Notes: generated from the letters alone by a model not told the origin. DNA of 64,000 bases from Odontesthes bonariensis (GCF_027942865.1 NC_134522.1:36555649-36619648), one strand, 5' to 3'. Counted from the stretch's first letter, positions 43,010 through 55,560 are shown. Translations and numbers: made by a program.

Positions 43010-44335
43010 GGTTTTGTATTATTTGTAATAATAAGACTCTTTCATTTGAGTTGTGGAAGTTGAAGCAGGAATACATGCAGGGCAGTGGCCTCTGAGGACC
43101 GGAGCTGAGGAATGCTGACATAAATGCATTATACCCCTGTGCATGTGCATGTGTATGTTCAACAGGTGCCAAATCAAAGTTCAAATGTGGAGAGTAATTT
43201 TGTGTGAGGCACCTGGCTAACATGACAATAAAGTAATCTTAGTCTAATCGTAAGATTCTGTACTGGCACCAAATAGATAAAACTTAATTAAACTGACAAT
43301 TGAATTAAATAGTAATCATTAGTTCACTTGAACATTCATGTCATTATTGGAAAACTGAACCATTTTGAAGGTTTTTGAGTTACACAAAGAATTAACACTC
43401 TTGACGAAATGCATCAGGGTTTGGATCTGTCGCCATCTAGTGGCAGTAGTTGATATACATAATTTGAGCCCCCTATTGGATTGTGGGTAATGTTGTTTTC
43501 TTTTGAACTGCTGTAAAAGCACTCTGACCTGCCGCCAAAGGAGGACAATGAAATCTTATGTAAGGACCACTTGGTGTCCTCTTTCCTAATCATGTTCCTG
43601 CCAGCTGTCAAAACCAGCATCTATTTGCAGGTGTTGGATTCATAAAATTGGACCAAAAGTGGAGCTGCTCCACACTGTTCATAGAACAACACTCGCTGTA
43701 TCACTGCTCCATTCTGGTTGTTTGAAATCCGTGACAAATAATGTCATTCCATTTTCCACCTGGTACACGAAGACAGGACGGGGTTGTAGTGTCTAGTTGG
43801 CTGACAGCATTTATATAACAAAGAATATAACCTAGAAATGTCCTATTTACAGTTCGTGTTGAATAATAACTTGTTATTTCCAACTGTAAGTAAACACAGA
43901 ACTCTGTCATTTCCTCTGACACAGTGTGAACATTGTTCAAATAACATATGGAGCTGTGGTGTAATTCAGTCAGCTCAGTCACTTCATACTGTTAAAAGAA
44001 GCTATGACAAGAATATTTACCTGAAGGATGCATGAACAGAAACAGAAAAACAGAAAATAGATCAAAGCGATAATATTACGCAGTAAATATGAAGGCCGAA
44101 CTGTGCTGGGTGATGAGAGAGGTTTCTTTTGGTGTTCATGTAAAGCATCCACAACATGCCACCAACAGAGACAGCTGACAAAGCAGATGGAAGATAGACT
44201 CGTTTGCTTCATGCATGTGTCACAGAAGCTCATCAGCACAAAGTCAACAGCTGACTGAAGCCACAAGGAATAATAAGTAAGAATAATAAGTAAGAATAAC
44301 GTCCCAAAGAGAAACAAAGCAGCGCAGTCATTCAT
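43010..44335. other. Intergenic, no gene recognised
   Basis: Mixed-composition DNA without coding frames or repeats I can assign. Confidence 0.4.
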
Positions 44336-44426
44336 ATGTGTGTGTGTGTGTGTGTGAGTGTGTGTGTGTGTGTGTGAGTGTGTGTGTGTGTGAGAGTGTG
44401 TGTGTGTATGTGTGTGTGTGTGTGTA

Positions 44427-44459
<33 letters not shown>

Positions 44460-44488
44460 CTGTGTGCGTGTGTGTGTGCGTATGTGAG
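44336..44488. repeat. (TG)n compound microsatellite
   Basis: TG dinucleotide run with AG, TA and CG interruptions, about 150 bp. Confidence 0.95.
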
Positions 44489-44726
44489 AGAGAGATGGTT
44501 GGACCGATGTAGCAGAGTTAAAAAGTTCAATGCAGAAACAAAGCCATTAATGTGACTTTAATAACAGGGTTTACAGGACACATACGCAGGTAAATATTTC
44601 CCAGCTTCCCTGACTTTAAAGAACAGTGAAGCGAGTTCATCTGAAGGTCAAACAGCCGAAGAGTAGCTCCCATGAACTTAATGTGACCTCTGACGTCAAG
44701 TTTCACCTGAACCTGAACTGACTACA

Positions 44727-44740
44727 CACACACACACGCA

Positions 44741-44819
<79 letters not shown>
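44727..44819. repeat. (CA)n microsatellite
   Basis: CA run of about 90 bp, with one CGCACTCTCT interruption. Lies about 240 bp from the inverse (TG)n tract at 44336, so the two tracts can pair as an inverted repeat. Confidence 0.95.
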
Positions 44820-44821
<2 letters not shown>

Positions 44822-44872
44822 TATTTTCTGTCTTTCTAACCTTACCCTAACCATCCCAGCTGAATGCCTTTT

Positions 44873-45291
44873 AGGCTACCTTTACAAGGAAACAATATGT
44901 AACCAAAACGCAAAAGTGGCATTTCGTTTTCACTTTTAAATCTGCATTTAGACGAGCGTTTTAGGGTGAAAATCTGCGTCCATACGGAAACGCAAAAGTG
45001 TGTGACGTTTCATATTTATCGATGCAGTAAACACGCCAGATGGCGAGGTGGCAACACTACCAAGATGCTTGTCACGTCATTTCTATGTGACGAGAAACGC
45101 AGTTTTGCGTTTTTCATCCTTTACACGGTGGCGCGACAGTGGAGCGTTTTCAAGAATTCCACTCTGGAGGACGGTTTCACTTTTTTGCGTTTTCATGCCC
45201 CCAAAATGCCGTTACCATCTAAACAATATAGTGCATCCGCAAAAAGGTTTTGGGTTTTTAACCCGTTTTCGTTTCCGTGTAAAGTGCCCCT
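44873..45291. mobile_element. Putative MITE with GGCACTTTACACGGAAACG-type ends
   Basis: Left end GGCTACCTTTACAAGGAAAC; the complement of the right end is GGGGCACTTTACACGGAAAC. Internally, motifs such as AACGCAAAAGTG and TTTGCGTTTT recur in inverted orientation. Open frames across it are incidental. Confidence 0.6.
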
Positions 45292-46805
45292 AAACCTAAC
45301 CCTGAACATAAAACCATGCTCTAAACTTTTTGGACCTTGTACATGTAGAGCAACACATACACAGTATCTGGTGTTGGAGCCTGGTAGTCAGTGAGCAGGC
45401 CTTAGACCTGGGACAGGTGAGTCAGCCTCTGTGGTAACATGATAATTACCACTTCCATATGACAGCTGCAGGATTTACAGTGCTGTGAGTCACACTGAAA
45501 GCCTGAACTTCCTTTGCTCGGGACCAGGACCCACCTCCACAATGCACAGTGATGTCACCGCTGCAGGTGGAAACACAACTTTAAAATGGGTCACATGATT
45601 CATTGACAGTTCAGACCAGACTAGCTTTGTTCAGGAAGTCCTCCAATAGGGTGACTGATCAAACTGTTCCAGCCAGTCCAAGTGGGTCCAGAACTCTGCA
45701 GTGAGGCCCATGTTGGCCACATCCAGATCATTGTGAAAGGGGGAGTCCTATGGGAGCCCAGCAGGAGCAAGCAGCTGGGCTGGGACAGGGCAGACACATG
45801 ATGACACAGCCCTGTCACAGTCTGAATGTGACCCTTCTGATCTGAGCATGCTGCTGCTAACTTTGCCACAGAAAGAGCTTCCCTTTTATGTTCTGGCTGC
45901 TGACAGAACCAGGAACACAGTCTTTCTGCAGCTGTGTCTCTGGACCCAAACCTGGAGAATGACATCCCAACACATTCCAAGCCCATTCTTAGTCCAACTG
46001 CCTTAGACCAGGGGTGTAAAACTGATCCGTCAAAGGGCCGGTGCTGCTGCAGGTTTCTGTTCCAACCCTGCAGCAGCACCGCTGACTGGTTTCATTCAAT
46101 CAACTGAACTGTAACCAGTTCAGTTGATTGAATGATTAGACTGTCCAAGAGGCCCACAACCTTACAGAGCAGACTACATTTCCTCAGTGAGTCAAAGTCT
46201 AATGTTGGTCTCAGGTTTAAAAGATGCAGGATTGTTGAGTGAGGCTCTGATCCTGGGCAGAAATGTCTTTAGCTTTGCAATTAGGACATTGACCTGGTTC
46301 TGGTTCTGGTATCCTGAAAATCCTCCAAAGCCAGGACTAAACTGTGACAAAGTTTTGATTTTTTTTTAATGGTCCTGCTTCTTTTTTATCTTTAAGAGCT
46401 GCTTCATCTGCTTCCATGTCAGCTGAGATACTTCCAACAGAGACAGGCCCTCACTGCTGTTTTTAACGCTGGTTTAAAAACACCGCGTGGGACCAGTTTT
46501 CTGTCATTAATTTTCTATGTTCTCTTTTATTCAAAACTTTTATAGTTCCTCAATGATTCAATTTAATCTAATTTATTTTTAATCTTATTTTGATATTCTA
46601 TCTGACTTTTATCTGCATCTGAATTCCTGCTCTTCAGAACATGTTTATTGTGCAGCGTTGGCCGGCTGTTTTCAGAAGGCTTCAGGAAGAAAGCGGTCGC
46701 TAGCTTTCATGTTGTGCAGCATGTCAGACAAATGAGATCTGAGTCTGAAGCCATCCTGTAGAACTGGACTGGAGCTCTCTTTCCAAAGAAGTCAACTCTG
46801 ATCTG

Positions 46806-46840
<35 letters not shown>

Positions 46841-48289
46841 TGTGTGTCTGCTAATTTGAAGAGCTGCTAAATTGGACAGGTTCTAGTGGACCCACCAGAC
46901 CAACAGCTGTTCTGACAAAAGCTGAAGACCTGAAGTCCTTCCTCCCTGCTTCTGTCCTCCTCCTCATCCCCCCCGCCTTTGTCTCTTCTCTCTGTATTGG
47001 TGTAAGTGTCCTGTGAGCCAGCAGCTCATCCAGTTAATCCACTCAGATCCTGGTGAACAGTGGGCCGTTGTTCTACTCTGTTACTTGCTTATTAACAGCT
47101 TTACATCTTCAGACTGCAGTCATTTAGCCAGAGGAAAATCTGAAAGATGACCCAGAAGCAGCAAAGAAACTGTTCAGAGGAATAGATTCAAAGCGTTTCC
47201 ATCCCAATGTTTTTTTTTTTCATTTTTAAAGTTTTGGATTTGGGCCTCACAACATGAGATAAATAAATTAATAAATGTGAATAAATGTCAACAGTTTCAG
47301 GGCTGAGTGGACAGCACCAGGACACAGCAGATAGATATCCAACACTTCCACTGGTGGCTGATTGGCCAAATATCTGCTGATGCTGCTGGCTGATTCATGT
47401 ATCTGTGCATGTCACCACTAAAAGAAAAATGAATGATAATAACAAGAAGAAGAAGAATGCAGCAGCGCTCGTATCTGCAGCTCCTCTGGCAGTTTTTCTG
47501 TCCATAGGAGCAGATATCCGTCAGAGATCCACCCTGTGAGCTCATCTGTCTGTTTGTTCTTCTCCCTGCTCATAAAAGAGTCTGTCAGACCTGCATTTAT
47601 TCACTTCTGTGTTCAGAACTGATGAACCCGGAAGAATTCATGCTGAAAGGAAGAAACAGACCTGGGTGCAGTGATTGGGATTCATTACAAAGGGGGCCAC
47701 CACCGCTCATTTCAGCATGCTGAGCAGGGGACTGGTGGAAGCTGGAGGGAAGCTGGAGGGAAGCTGGAGGCTGTGTGTCGTATTTCAGCACATATTAATG
47801 TAGTTTATGCTTCAGATCTGTCTTTTTAGAGGGAACTGAGTAAATCTACAATATAGATGTTTTTGATATTTCTCACATTGATGGCAATAATAAAGAGAAT
47901 TTTACTAAGTTTTAGTTAGTTTAGAAGTTGAATTTGTCCAAGCCTGTGATAGTGAACTATAGACATATTCTGTAATAAAATCTTTCTGGTTCTGACTTGA
48001 GAAAGTTCACATTCTGTGGTTGACCTTGCTTTGAGCTGTAGTTCATTTGGCTCTGCTTTGAACTGATGAAGAACTGTAAAATGTTCTGATCAACACGGGG
48101 TAACTGACCTGTTTCATTGATAAAAGAATTCAAATGAATTTCTCTGTTTAGAAGTTTAGTTCCCGTCGTGGCATAAATTCATGGAATGGAATAAAGCTGA
48201 TCCATCAGCAGCTTCACACCATCAGTTTACTGCTCAGGGGATTCTGTGCTCCGGCCTTTCTCTCACTGCTTTGCTGTGAAAACATGGAA
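45292..48289. other. Intergenic region between clec14a and foxa1
   Basis: No coding exon seen. It contains a hairpin-forming repeat (46010-46135), a TG microsatellite (46809-46850), a T run (47210-47220) and three copies of GCTGGAGGGAA (47740-47772). No SSTR1-like coding exon was found, although SSTR1 lies near this position in human. Confidence 0.5.
46010..46135. repeat. Double-hairpin repeat
   Basis: CCAGGGGTGTAAAACTGATC leads into a hairpin with 14-bp arms (GGTGCTGCTGCAGG and complement, about 46041-46081). A perfect 20-bp inverted repeat around TAAC follows (46092-46111 and 46116-46135). Resembles a non-autonomous DNA transposon terminus. Confidence 0.75.
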
Positions 48290-48295
48290 CACATT

Positions 48296-48365
48296 TAGGC
48301 AGGCTGGATATTTAGGCGCTGGATATTTAGGCGGGCTGGATATTTAGGCAGGCTGGATATTTAGG
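48296..48365. repeat. GGCTGGATATTTAGGC tandem repeat upstream of foxa1
   Basis: Four imperfect copies of a 16-19-bp unit (GGATATTTAGGCRGGCT) about 300-370 bp before the foxa1 start codon, in the likely promoter or 5' UTR. Confidence 0.9.
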
Positions 48366-48668
48366 CGCGCGGGACCCAAACTTCCCTGGAATGATGAGCT
48401 GAGAGGTGGAGGCTCAGTGAAGGAATGAGAAGAGATGGGAGCTGCGGAGGGCTGGACCTTCAGGAGGAGGAGGATCACATCAGTCCGCAGGTCACCATCA
48501 CCTCCTCCTCCTCTTCCTCACTCTCCGCTTTTCTCCGCTCATACCGGCTGAGCTCGGAGCGCTTCTGCCGACACCAGGACGCAAATTCACGGACCGGGAC
48601 AAGACCAGGCGTCCAGCTGAACCAGAGGGCGACCCCCAGGATCCGTGTTCCGGCTGCGGGCCCCCGTC

Positions 48669-51600
48669 ATGCTGGGCACGGTGAAGATGGAAGGACATGA
48701 AGCTCCGGACTGGAGCGGATACTACAGCGAGGAGGTCGGTCACTGCGCCCGCTTTATACAGGCTGGAGGGTTAGCCCGGTTCAGATGCGCGACACATTTC
48801 AGCAAATGACCGGAAATTAGTTTCCAGCTAAAGCAGATCCAGTTCAGACCAGTTCTGTTTATTTCGATGTTCTCTGGAAAAACTATAAATAATTAAGCTC
48901 AACGAAACATGCCAGCAGACAGAGAGTCGAATGAAAAGTTAATGTTTCCTTCCTCGGAATTATTCTGGGAAAATAGCTTTTGATTAAAAAAGTCAAACTG
49001 GAGGGAAAATCTGATGGAAAAAAAAACAACGAAAACTTTCATCTGATCTGATCAGAAATTTCATTTCTTTTAAAAACGACAGTTCTATTTGTGGACAGTT
49101 ACAAAAAGAACAAAAAAAAGAATTAAAGAGAACAAAAATAATTAACAAAAATAACAAAAAATATTATAAAAAGAGAACAAAAAATAACAAAAAATAACAA
49201 AAAATAACAAAAAATAACAAAAAGAGAACAAAAAGATAAAACAATAATTAACACAAATAATAAAAATATTATAAAAAGAGAACAAAAAATAACAAAAAGA
49301 GAACAAAAAGATAAAAAATAATGAACAAAAATAATAAGAATATTATAAAAAGAGAACAAAAAACCCCTAAAGAGAACAAAAAACCCTAAAGAGAACAAAA
49401 AAAGAACAGAAAGAGAGCAGAAAGGGAACAGGCCGTTCCGGCTGCGGGACATGTTCACACTTTAGATTCATGTCCACATCATATCCATCAAACACAGAAA
49501 AATTCTGCTGAAACGGGACAACAAAATAATCAACTCTGAGTTCAACTGATTTTGGATTTTTTTAAATTCTGAAATGGACCTTCTGACTGCGCGCGGCCTT
49601 TTCGGCACATTCTTTGAGCTCCACCGTCAGAGACATTTCTCATGAAGCAGAGACGCACCAGCTGATCTTTTATCAAATAGAAAAGTACTCAGCAAAGATC
49701 TGTGGCTCATTTCTCTGAATCCAATCAAATAATGACACCAGAACCGCTGCTGGACGCGGTCACTGACCCAGATGATTCTGGCCTGTTTCCTTCTGTCTGA
49801 ATGAAACAAAGGGACCAACTCCGGCTGTCTCTCACGTGCATCTTTATCATTAAACTAAAAATACATTTCTCCATAAAAATCACGGTGGGATGAGTTTATC
49901 TGAAATATCTGAGACACACCTGAACATTTGAAACGTATCTCAGCAGAATGAAGCTGGAGCTTTAATCAGTCTAACTGAGGTCTGAGCTCCGCGGCGCGAG
50001 CTCCTGTCATCAAACTGATTTCACACACAGAGCCGCTGCATCCGGTTTAAATGAAAACAGTTCATCACTATCATCATTATTATTATTATTATTATTAATA
50101 TCACCGTTATTAACATGACCATTATTATTATTGATAATAATATTACTGTGATTGTTATTATCATTAATAATATTATCATTATTAATATTAATAATAACAA
50201 TATTACTGTTATTATTGTTATTGTTATGAGTTTTAATGTGACTGTGACAATATTACCGTTATTAATATGACCATTCTTATTATTGATAATAATATTACTG
50301 TGATTGTTATTATTATTGTTATTAGTGTTAATATTACTGTGGTGATTATTATTATTATTAATATCAATAATAACAATATTACTGTTATTACTATTATTAG
50401 AGTTAATATTACTGTGGTTATTATCATTAATAATAATAACAATATTACTGTGATTATTGTTATTAAATGTTTGTTATTATTTCAATGATTATTTTTGTTA
50501 TTAATATTATTGTTATTGTTGTTATTATTGGTCTAATAATTGATTAACAATTATAATACACAGAAAAAAGATGATTTTGTTATTCCGCCTGAAAAGTGAT
50601 TTATTCATTTATTGATCTACTAACTCAGTAGCCCGGCTGGGTCCGGGTTAAGAGAGCCCGGGTCTGATATTAGTGGCTGATAACTGGTTCTAACTGGTTC
50701 TGGGATCCGTTCTGACCTTTAAACGCGTGTTTAAATGTGGTGAAAGTGGGTCTGGTTGACTCCAACAGATGGGGGGTCCTTTAGAAGGTTCTGCTCGGGT
50801 CCACCTGGCTCTAACTGACTCTGGTCCCTCTGCAGGTCTACTCTCCGATGGCAGCCGGCGGGATGGGTTCTGGGCTCGGGATGGGCTCCATGTCGGGCTA
50901 CATGTCCAGCAGCGGAACCACGGCGGGCTCCTTCAACATGTCATACAGCGGGACCGGCCTGAGTCCTTCGCCGGTGGGGGGCATGGGGGGCTCCGCTCCG
51001 CCGGCCATGTCGGGTCTGGGCGGGGGCGTGGCCTCCATGGGGGGGGCGCTGAGTCCTTCCAGTATGAGCTCGGTGTCGGCCCAGCAGGCCTCCATGGGCC
51101 TGAACCCGTACGGCGGCATGAGTCCCACCATGAGCCCCGGCATGGTGTACGGCAGCGGCGGGCTGAACCGAGCGCGCGACAACAAGGCGTTCAGGCGCAG
51201 CTACCCGCACGCGAAGCCCCCCTACTCCTACATCTCGCTCATCACCATGGCGATCCAGCAGGCCCCCAGCAAGATGCTGACGCTGAGCGAGATCTACCAG
51301 TGGATCATGGACCTGTTCCCGTACTACCGGCAGAACCAGCAGCGCTGGCAGAACTCCATCCGGCACTCGCTGTCCTTCAACGACTGCTTCGTCAAGGTGT
51401 CCCGCTCCCCGGACAAGCCGGGGAAGGGGTCCTACTGGACCCTGCATCCGGACTCTGGGAACATGTTTGAAAACGGCTGCTACCTGCGCCGCCAGAAGAG
51501 GTTCAAGTGCGAGAAGAAGATGTCAGGGAAGCCCGAGGGCAGGAAGGAGCAGGGGGGGGCCCAGGGGGGGGGGCAGGGGGCATCTCCTGCTGGAGACCCC

Positions 51601-52005
51601 CTCAAACCCGTTGGACTCCTGGACTCATCTGCACCCTCCTCCAGCCAGGGCGCCTCGCCCCCCGGCCTGGATCTGAGGGGAGGTGTTGGCGGGGTGTCAG
51701 ACCTGAAGGGGTCCGGCCCCCAGCTCCTGTCTTCTCTGTCACTGCCCCCCCACCCCATGGCCCATGAGTCCACGCTGCACATCAAAGGAGACCCCCACTA
51801 CTCCTTCAACCACCCGTTCTCCATCAACAACCTGATGTCGTCCTCAGAGCAGCACAAACTGGACCTGAAGGCCTACGAGGCCCTGCAGTACTCCTCGTAC
51901 AACGCTGGGGGGGCCTCCGGTCTGGGAGGGAGAGGCATGGAGCCCCTGGAGGCCTCGTACTACCAGGGGATGTATCCCCGGCCCCTCCTGAACAGCTCCT
52001 CATAG
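48669..52005 (+). CDS. foxa1: FoxA1 pioneer transcription factor, 2 coding exons, 411 aa
   Basis: Exon 1 is 48669-48734 (22 codons, [19 protein letters not shown], a conserved N-terminal FoxA motif). Exon 2 is 50836-52005 (TAG stop), joined in phase 0 (GAG-GAG to GTCTACTCTCCG). The forkhead winged-helix domain spans about residues 148-249 ([17 protein letters not shown], recognition helix [15 protein letters not shown], wing [19 protein letters not shown]). The C-terminal activation motifs are [16 protein letters not shown] (about 343) and [15 protein letters not shown] at the end. FYV choices ([23 protein letters not shown]) and LKGDPHYSF fit FoxA1 better than FoxA2. The N-terminal part is Gly/Met/Ser-rich. 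FoxA1 is a nuclear protein that opens chromatin in endoderm, floor plate and epithelia. Intron 1 is 2.1 kb with AT-rich repeats. Linkage to sec23a and clec14a supports foxa1. The protein is shorter than human (472 aa). Confidence 0.96.
49109..49420. repeat. A-rich tandem repeat in foxa1 intron
   Basis: Irregular tandem of AACAAAAAAT, AGAGAACAAAAAG and ATAATTAACAAAAAT units, almost lacking C and T. The minus-strand 111-codon frame over it is low complexity. Confidence 0.9.
50066..50530. repeat. (TTA)n/(AAT)n-rich tract in foxa1 intron
   Basis: Alternating ATTATTATT and AATAATAAC runs with embedded ATTACTGTGATTGTTATT units in several copies. Sense and antisense runs can pair. Confidence 0.9.
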
Positions 52006-52545
52006 CTGCTGCATGCACTGTGGACCGGGCCTGTGCATGCAGCTGTGCTGGACCTCCAGTCTGACTGGATGATGCTGCACCAGAAGGTTCTGGAGGGTTC
52101 TGGAGCAGCAGAACTGTGACCGAACCAGGGGGACCCAAATGAACCCTGAGCCCAGCTCTTTGGTGGGCTTCCACACACTGATTCACACTTTCTTTTCTCA
52201 CCCTAACCCATCAGAACACTGATGCAGAACCACAGACATGAGAGCCGGGTCAGAATCTGGGTCAGAATCTGTCAGCTCAGGATCTTCATGAAAACTGTTG
52301 ATGTGGATTTTATTCTGATTCCAGTCAGTTCTGAGTTCTTTGTGTTCTGGACCTGAGAGGCTGCAGGTTTTAAACTCTGAGCAGGAAACAGGTGTGATCC
52401 TTAGTGAGGAGGCCGATCAGCTGCTGGTTTGGGTTTGGTTCTGGTTCTGAGGTTTATACAGGCACAGAATCCACTAGTTCTGCAGAAGCAGTGCACAGTA
52501 ACCTGATCACAGTGTGACAGGTCCCCGTCTGTCTGGGAAGAGCTG

Positions 52546-52586
52546 GCATCAGCGTGCACGCTCGCACTGAGCGTGCACGCTGATGC
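52546..52586. repeat. Perfect 17-bp inverted repeat, 7-base loop
   Basis: GCATCAGCGTGCACGCT, loop CGCACTG, then the exact complement. About 540 bases after the foxa1 stop codon, probably in the 3' UTR. Confidence 0.9.
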
Positions 52587-53510
52587 TTATTTTCTCTGAC
52601 CGAGCAGCTGGTGTGGAACCATCAGCCTCAGCGCAGACACGCGCAGGTTCCACAGGTTCCACAGGTTCCACAGGTTCCACAGATAAAAAAGATGATGACT
52701 CTGTCAGTGGAGGCTCAGGATCAGACGCTGACATGCAGATTCAGATGCTGATGTGATATTTACATCTGAGAACAGAAACTAAAAGAACCAGACGAGGCCC
52801 GGCTGCCCACAACATCACTTCATTTGCTCCACTGCCAGCATGTGAGAGTGCACATGCCTGTGCTGCAGAAGGTCTGACCCCCCCCAAAGGTTCAGCCGGT
52901 GAGAGTGTGTGAACAGTGAAGCTTCTGTTTGGGTGGAGGTGAGCTGATCTCCAGCCCACATCTCCAGCACGTGTTAAAACGTCTGGACCAAGTCGACCTG
53001 ATGGTGTGTGAGTCCAGAATGGGATGATTTCTCAGATTTCACAGTCAGCCCTGTTAAAAAGGACTTTGATCAGATCTGATATCTGGATTTATTTCTGTAG
53101 CTTTTGGAGGAGCACTGAGGAACCCCCCCCACTGGGTTTAGATTGTGAAGTGAGAATTTTCTGTTCGGGGTGTCTCAATGAGTAAAAGGTCAGAGGTCTG
53201 ATGATCACGACGGCGCGGTTGTCACGGCAACGTTTACAGAAATGGCCGCAGATTAATGACCAGAATCCATTTTTCTGATCAGAGCATGATGAGGATTTAT
53301 TTCTCCCACGACCTCTTCTGCTTCTCTCATGACCTCCCGAGGGGTCACGACCCTCATTTTGAGAAACGCTGCATAGATTCAAAGGCTTTTTATCTAAAGG
53401 GTCAGTCCACCTAAATAAGTCCAGTGCTGGCTGTCCTGCCTCACTTAGTCTGGGCTTCAGATGCCTCTCCCACCGTCTCATCTGGCCTGAGCCCTCAGTC
53501 AGGAAGCACT

Positions 53511-53632
53511 GATCACCGATCACTGATTACTGATCACTGATCACCGATCACCGATCACTGATCACCGATCACCGATCACCGATCACTGATTACTGATTAC
53601 TGATCACTGATCAGTAATCAGTGATGCTGTAT
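53511..53632. repeat. GATCACYGATTACT tandem array
   Basis: About 14 copies of a 7-bp motif, GATCACC, GATCACT or GATTACT, ending in the inverted GATCAGTAATCAGTGAT. Confidence 0.9.
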
Positions 53633-55088
53633 CTCAAAGGGAATATTCAGAGCCCAAAATGTTCCTGTGGCTGTTTTACTCCACCAGGTGATTATAGCTG
53701 GTGTGTGGCGGCACTCAGCGTGAGGACGAGCGCACCTCTGCTACACTTCCACAAAGTCCTGGAAACGATTCTACATCCGTTTATTTACACCAAAGAATAA
53801 GAGTCCACTGTAAATATTTGCTAAAGTTCCTAAAGTTACCAGGTCAACGGACAGCTGTAGAATAAATGTACGGCACCACCTGATGAATTAAATATAATCA
53901 AAGTGAGTAGATTGGAAATATCCAAAGTGGAGATGCCTCACATGTCCATGGCTTTTATTTGATGGAAGAGTGGACAGCTGACAGGGAGAAGGGAAGCAAA
54001 GCGTGTCGCCTGTTCATGTTCTGCTCAAAGAGAAAATACCAGTGTTCCCCAGTTCTGTAGCATCTCACACTGCAGAGCAGAGACAGCATCCAGCACATCC
54101 CTGACCTGTCCTTCAGGGAAATGATGCTCCCACACCAGGAACAAAGGCCGCCTCTGGCCGTTATCTAAAGAGGATTCTGTGTTCCTGATGAGTTCCACAC
54201 TGTTGTTCTTTAGCAGGATTCAGATTCAGTAAGTAGCAGCCACACAGCCGTGAGCCTATGCTGCCTAATAACACCGGGAACTGTTACACTCACTCAGACA
54301 TGCAGCTTCAGCTTCATCAGACCTGTTTGGGACTCTGAGCCCGTTTTCCTCTGCGGATCAGACCTCTTAAAGAACCATCTCTTAGGGATGGCCTGATGTG
54401 GGCCGTACTCTGAGGGCCATCAGCTGATGCCTGGATGCTGCATCTCTGACCCAGAAACCATCCTGGTTCCCTTCAGACAGCAACCTGCTCTGTCAGGTAA
54501 AAGATAAGCGCAGCCACAAATCTTTTTTTATTTCCAAACAGCAAAACCAGCAGCTTCAGGCAGAGATCCACAGATTGGTTATCTGCACAGACCCACCAAG
54601 AACTCCTCTAACTCTGAGTCCATGTTCTTTAAAATCTTTGTTTGGTGACTCAGTGTAAAACAGCAAAAACACCCCCCCTCCATCACTTTTATTGATTATT
54701 GATTATTACCAGGTGCATGAATGCAGTGTTTTCTTTAAGAGGTGAAGCCCCCCCCCTGTATATGTTCTTTGTTGGCTTTGACTCTGATGCATGTTCTTAA
54801 CTTATTCTGTCATTTCCAAATAAAACAATTCTGATCAGAATGATTTTTCTTTGTTCAGTTTATTTCATTTGATTCAAGATTTTGAAGATTTTAAGAAGAC
54901 TGATATGAGGTTATTTTTCATTTTTCTGGAACAGAGCATTTGACTCCTTTCTGCTCTCAGAAACATCTTTCTGCTCTTTCAGATGGATAAATACATTTTT
55001 ACCATGTAGAAATATAGAAATCCATAAACAGTCAGTCTGTGTCAGATGATGTTGTAGAAAACATTCAAGATCATTTTGGTAGCACGAA

Positions 55089-55090
55089 GC

Positions 55091-55134
<44 letters not shown>

Positions 55135-55146
55135 AATATATCTATA

Positions 55147-55192
<46 letters not shown>
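55089..55192. repeat. (CA)n-(TA)n compound microsatellite
   Basis: CA run at 55089-55130 followed by a TATA-rich run to about 55192. Confidence 0.95.
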
Positions 55193-55375
55193 TTTACATA
55201 TATAAAAAAATATTTTTCGATAGATATATGAGTGTATTTTTTGTATTCATATAAAACACGAACATGAGCTTTAATAAAATCAGTGAAGGGTTGACAATCA
55301 GGAGGTAAAACTGTTATTCGGTCAGAAACATAACCTGTTTGATTACTTTCACATACATTTTTTATCATGTTGTGC

Positions 55376-55560
55376 TGATCTGTTCTGCCTCCTCTCGCGC
55401 ACCGTCGCGGCGCTCGGCCGGTGGCCCTCGGTGCCGAACACGGCGGACCTGCTGCGGCCTTCAGGCGCCGCCGCTGTCGCTGGATCTGCCGGGTCTTTGT
55501 GGGCCGTGACCTGCGCCGCAGCTCTGAACCTGATCACATCCTGACACATTTCTCGGTGAT
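55376..55560. other. GC- and CpG-rich island
   Basis: Stands out from AT-rich surroundings with many CG dinucleotides (CTCGCGCACCGTCGCGGCGC, GGCGCCGCCGC). A 66-codon frame on the minus strand crosses it but resembles nothing I know. Could be a regulatory island or an exon of an unrecognised gene. A small GCCGGGACTGGA tandem lies at 55669-55720. Confidence 0.4.

Larger units (their letters stand above)
52006..54830 (+). other. foxa1: foxa1 3' UTR and downstream region
   Basis: Non-coding. Candidate AATAAA signals lie at 53861-53866 and 54819-54824, giving a 3' UTR of 1.9 or 2.8 kb. It contains a perfect hairpin (52546-52586), a GGTTCCACA tandem (52636-52681) and an ATCACYG tandem (53511-53632). 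Confidence 0.5.

Noticed and set aside
50898..51785. Antisense frames over foxa1 (95-168 codons)
   Set aside because: Shadows of the GC-rich coding sequence; no independent support.
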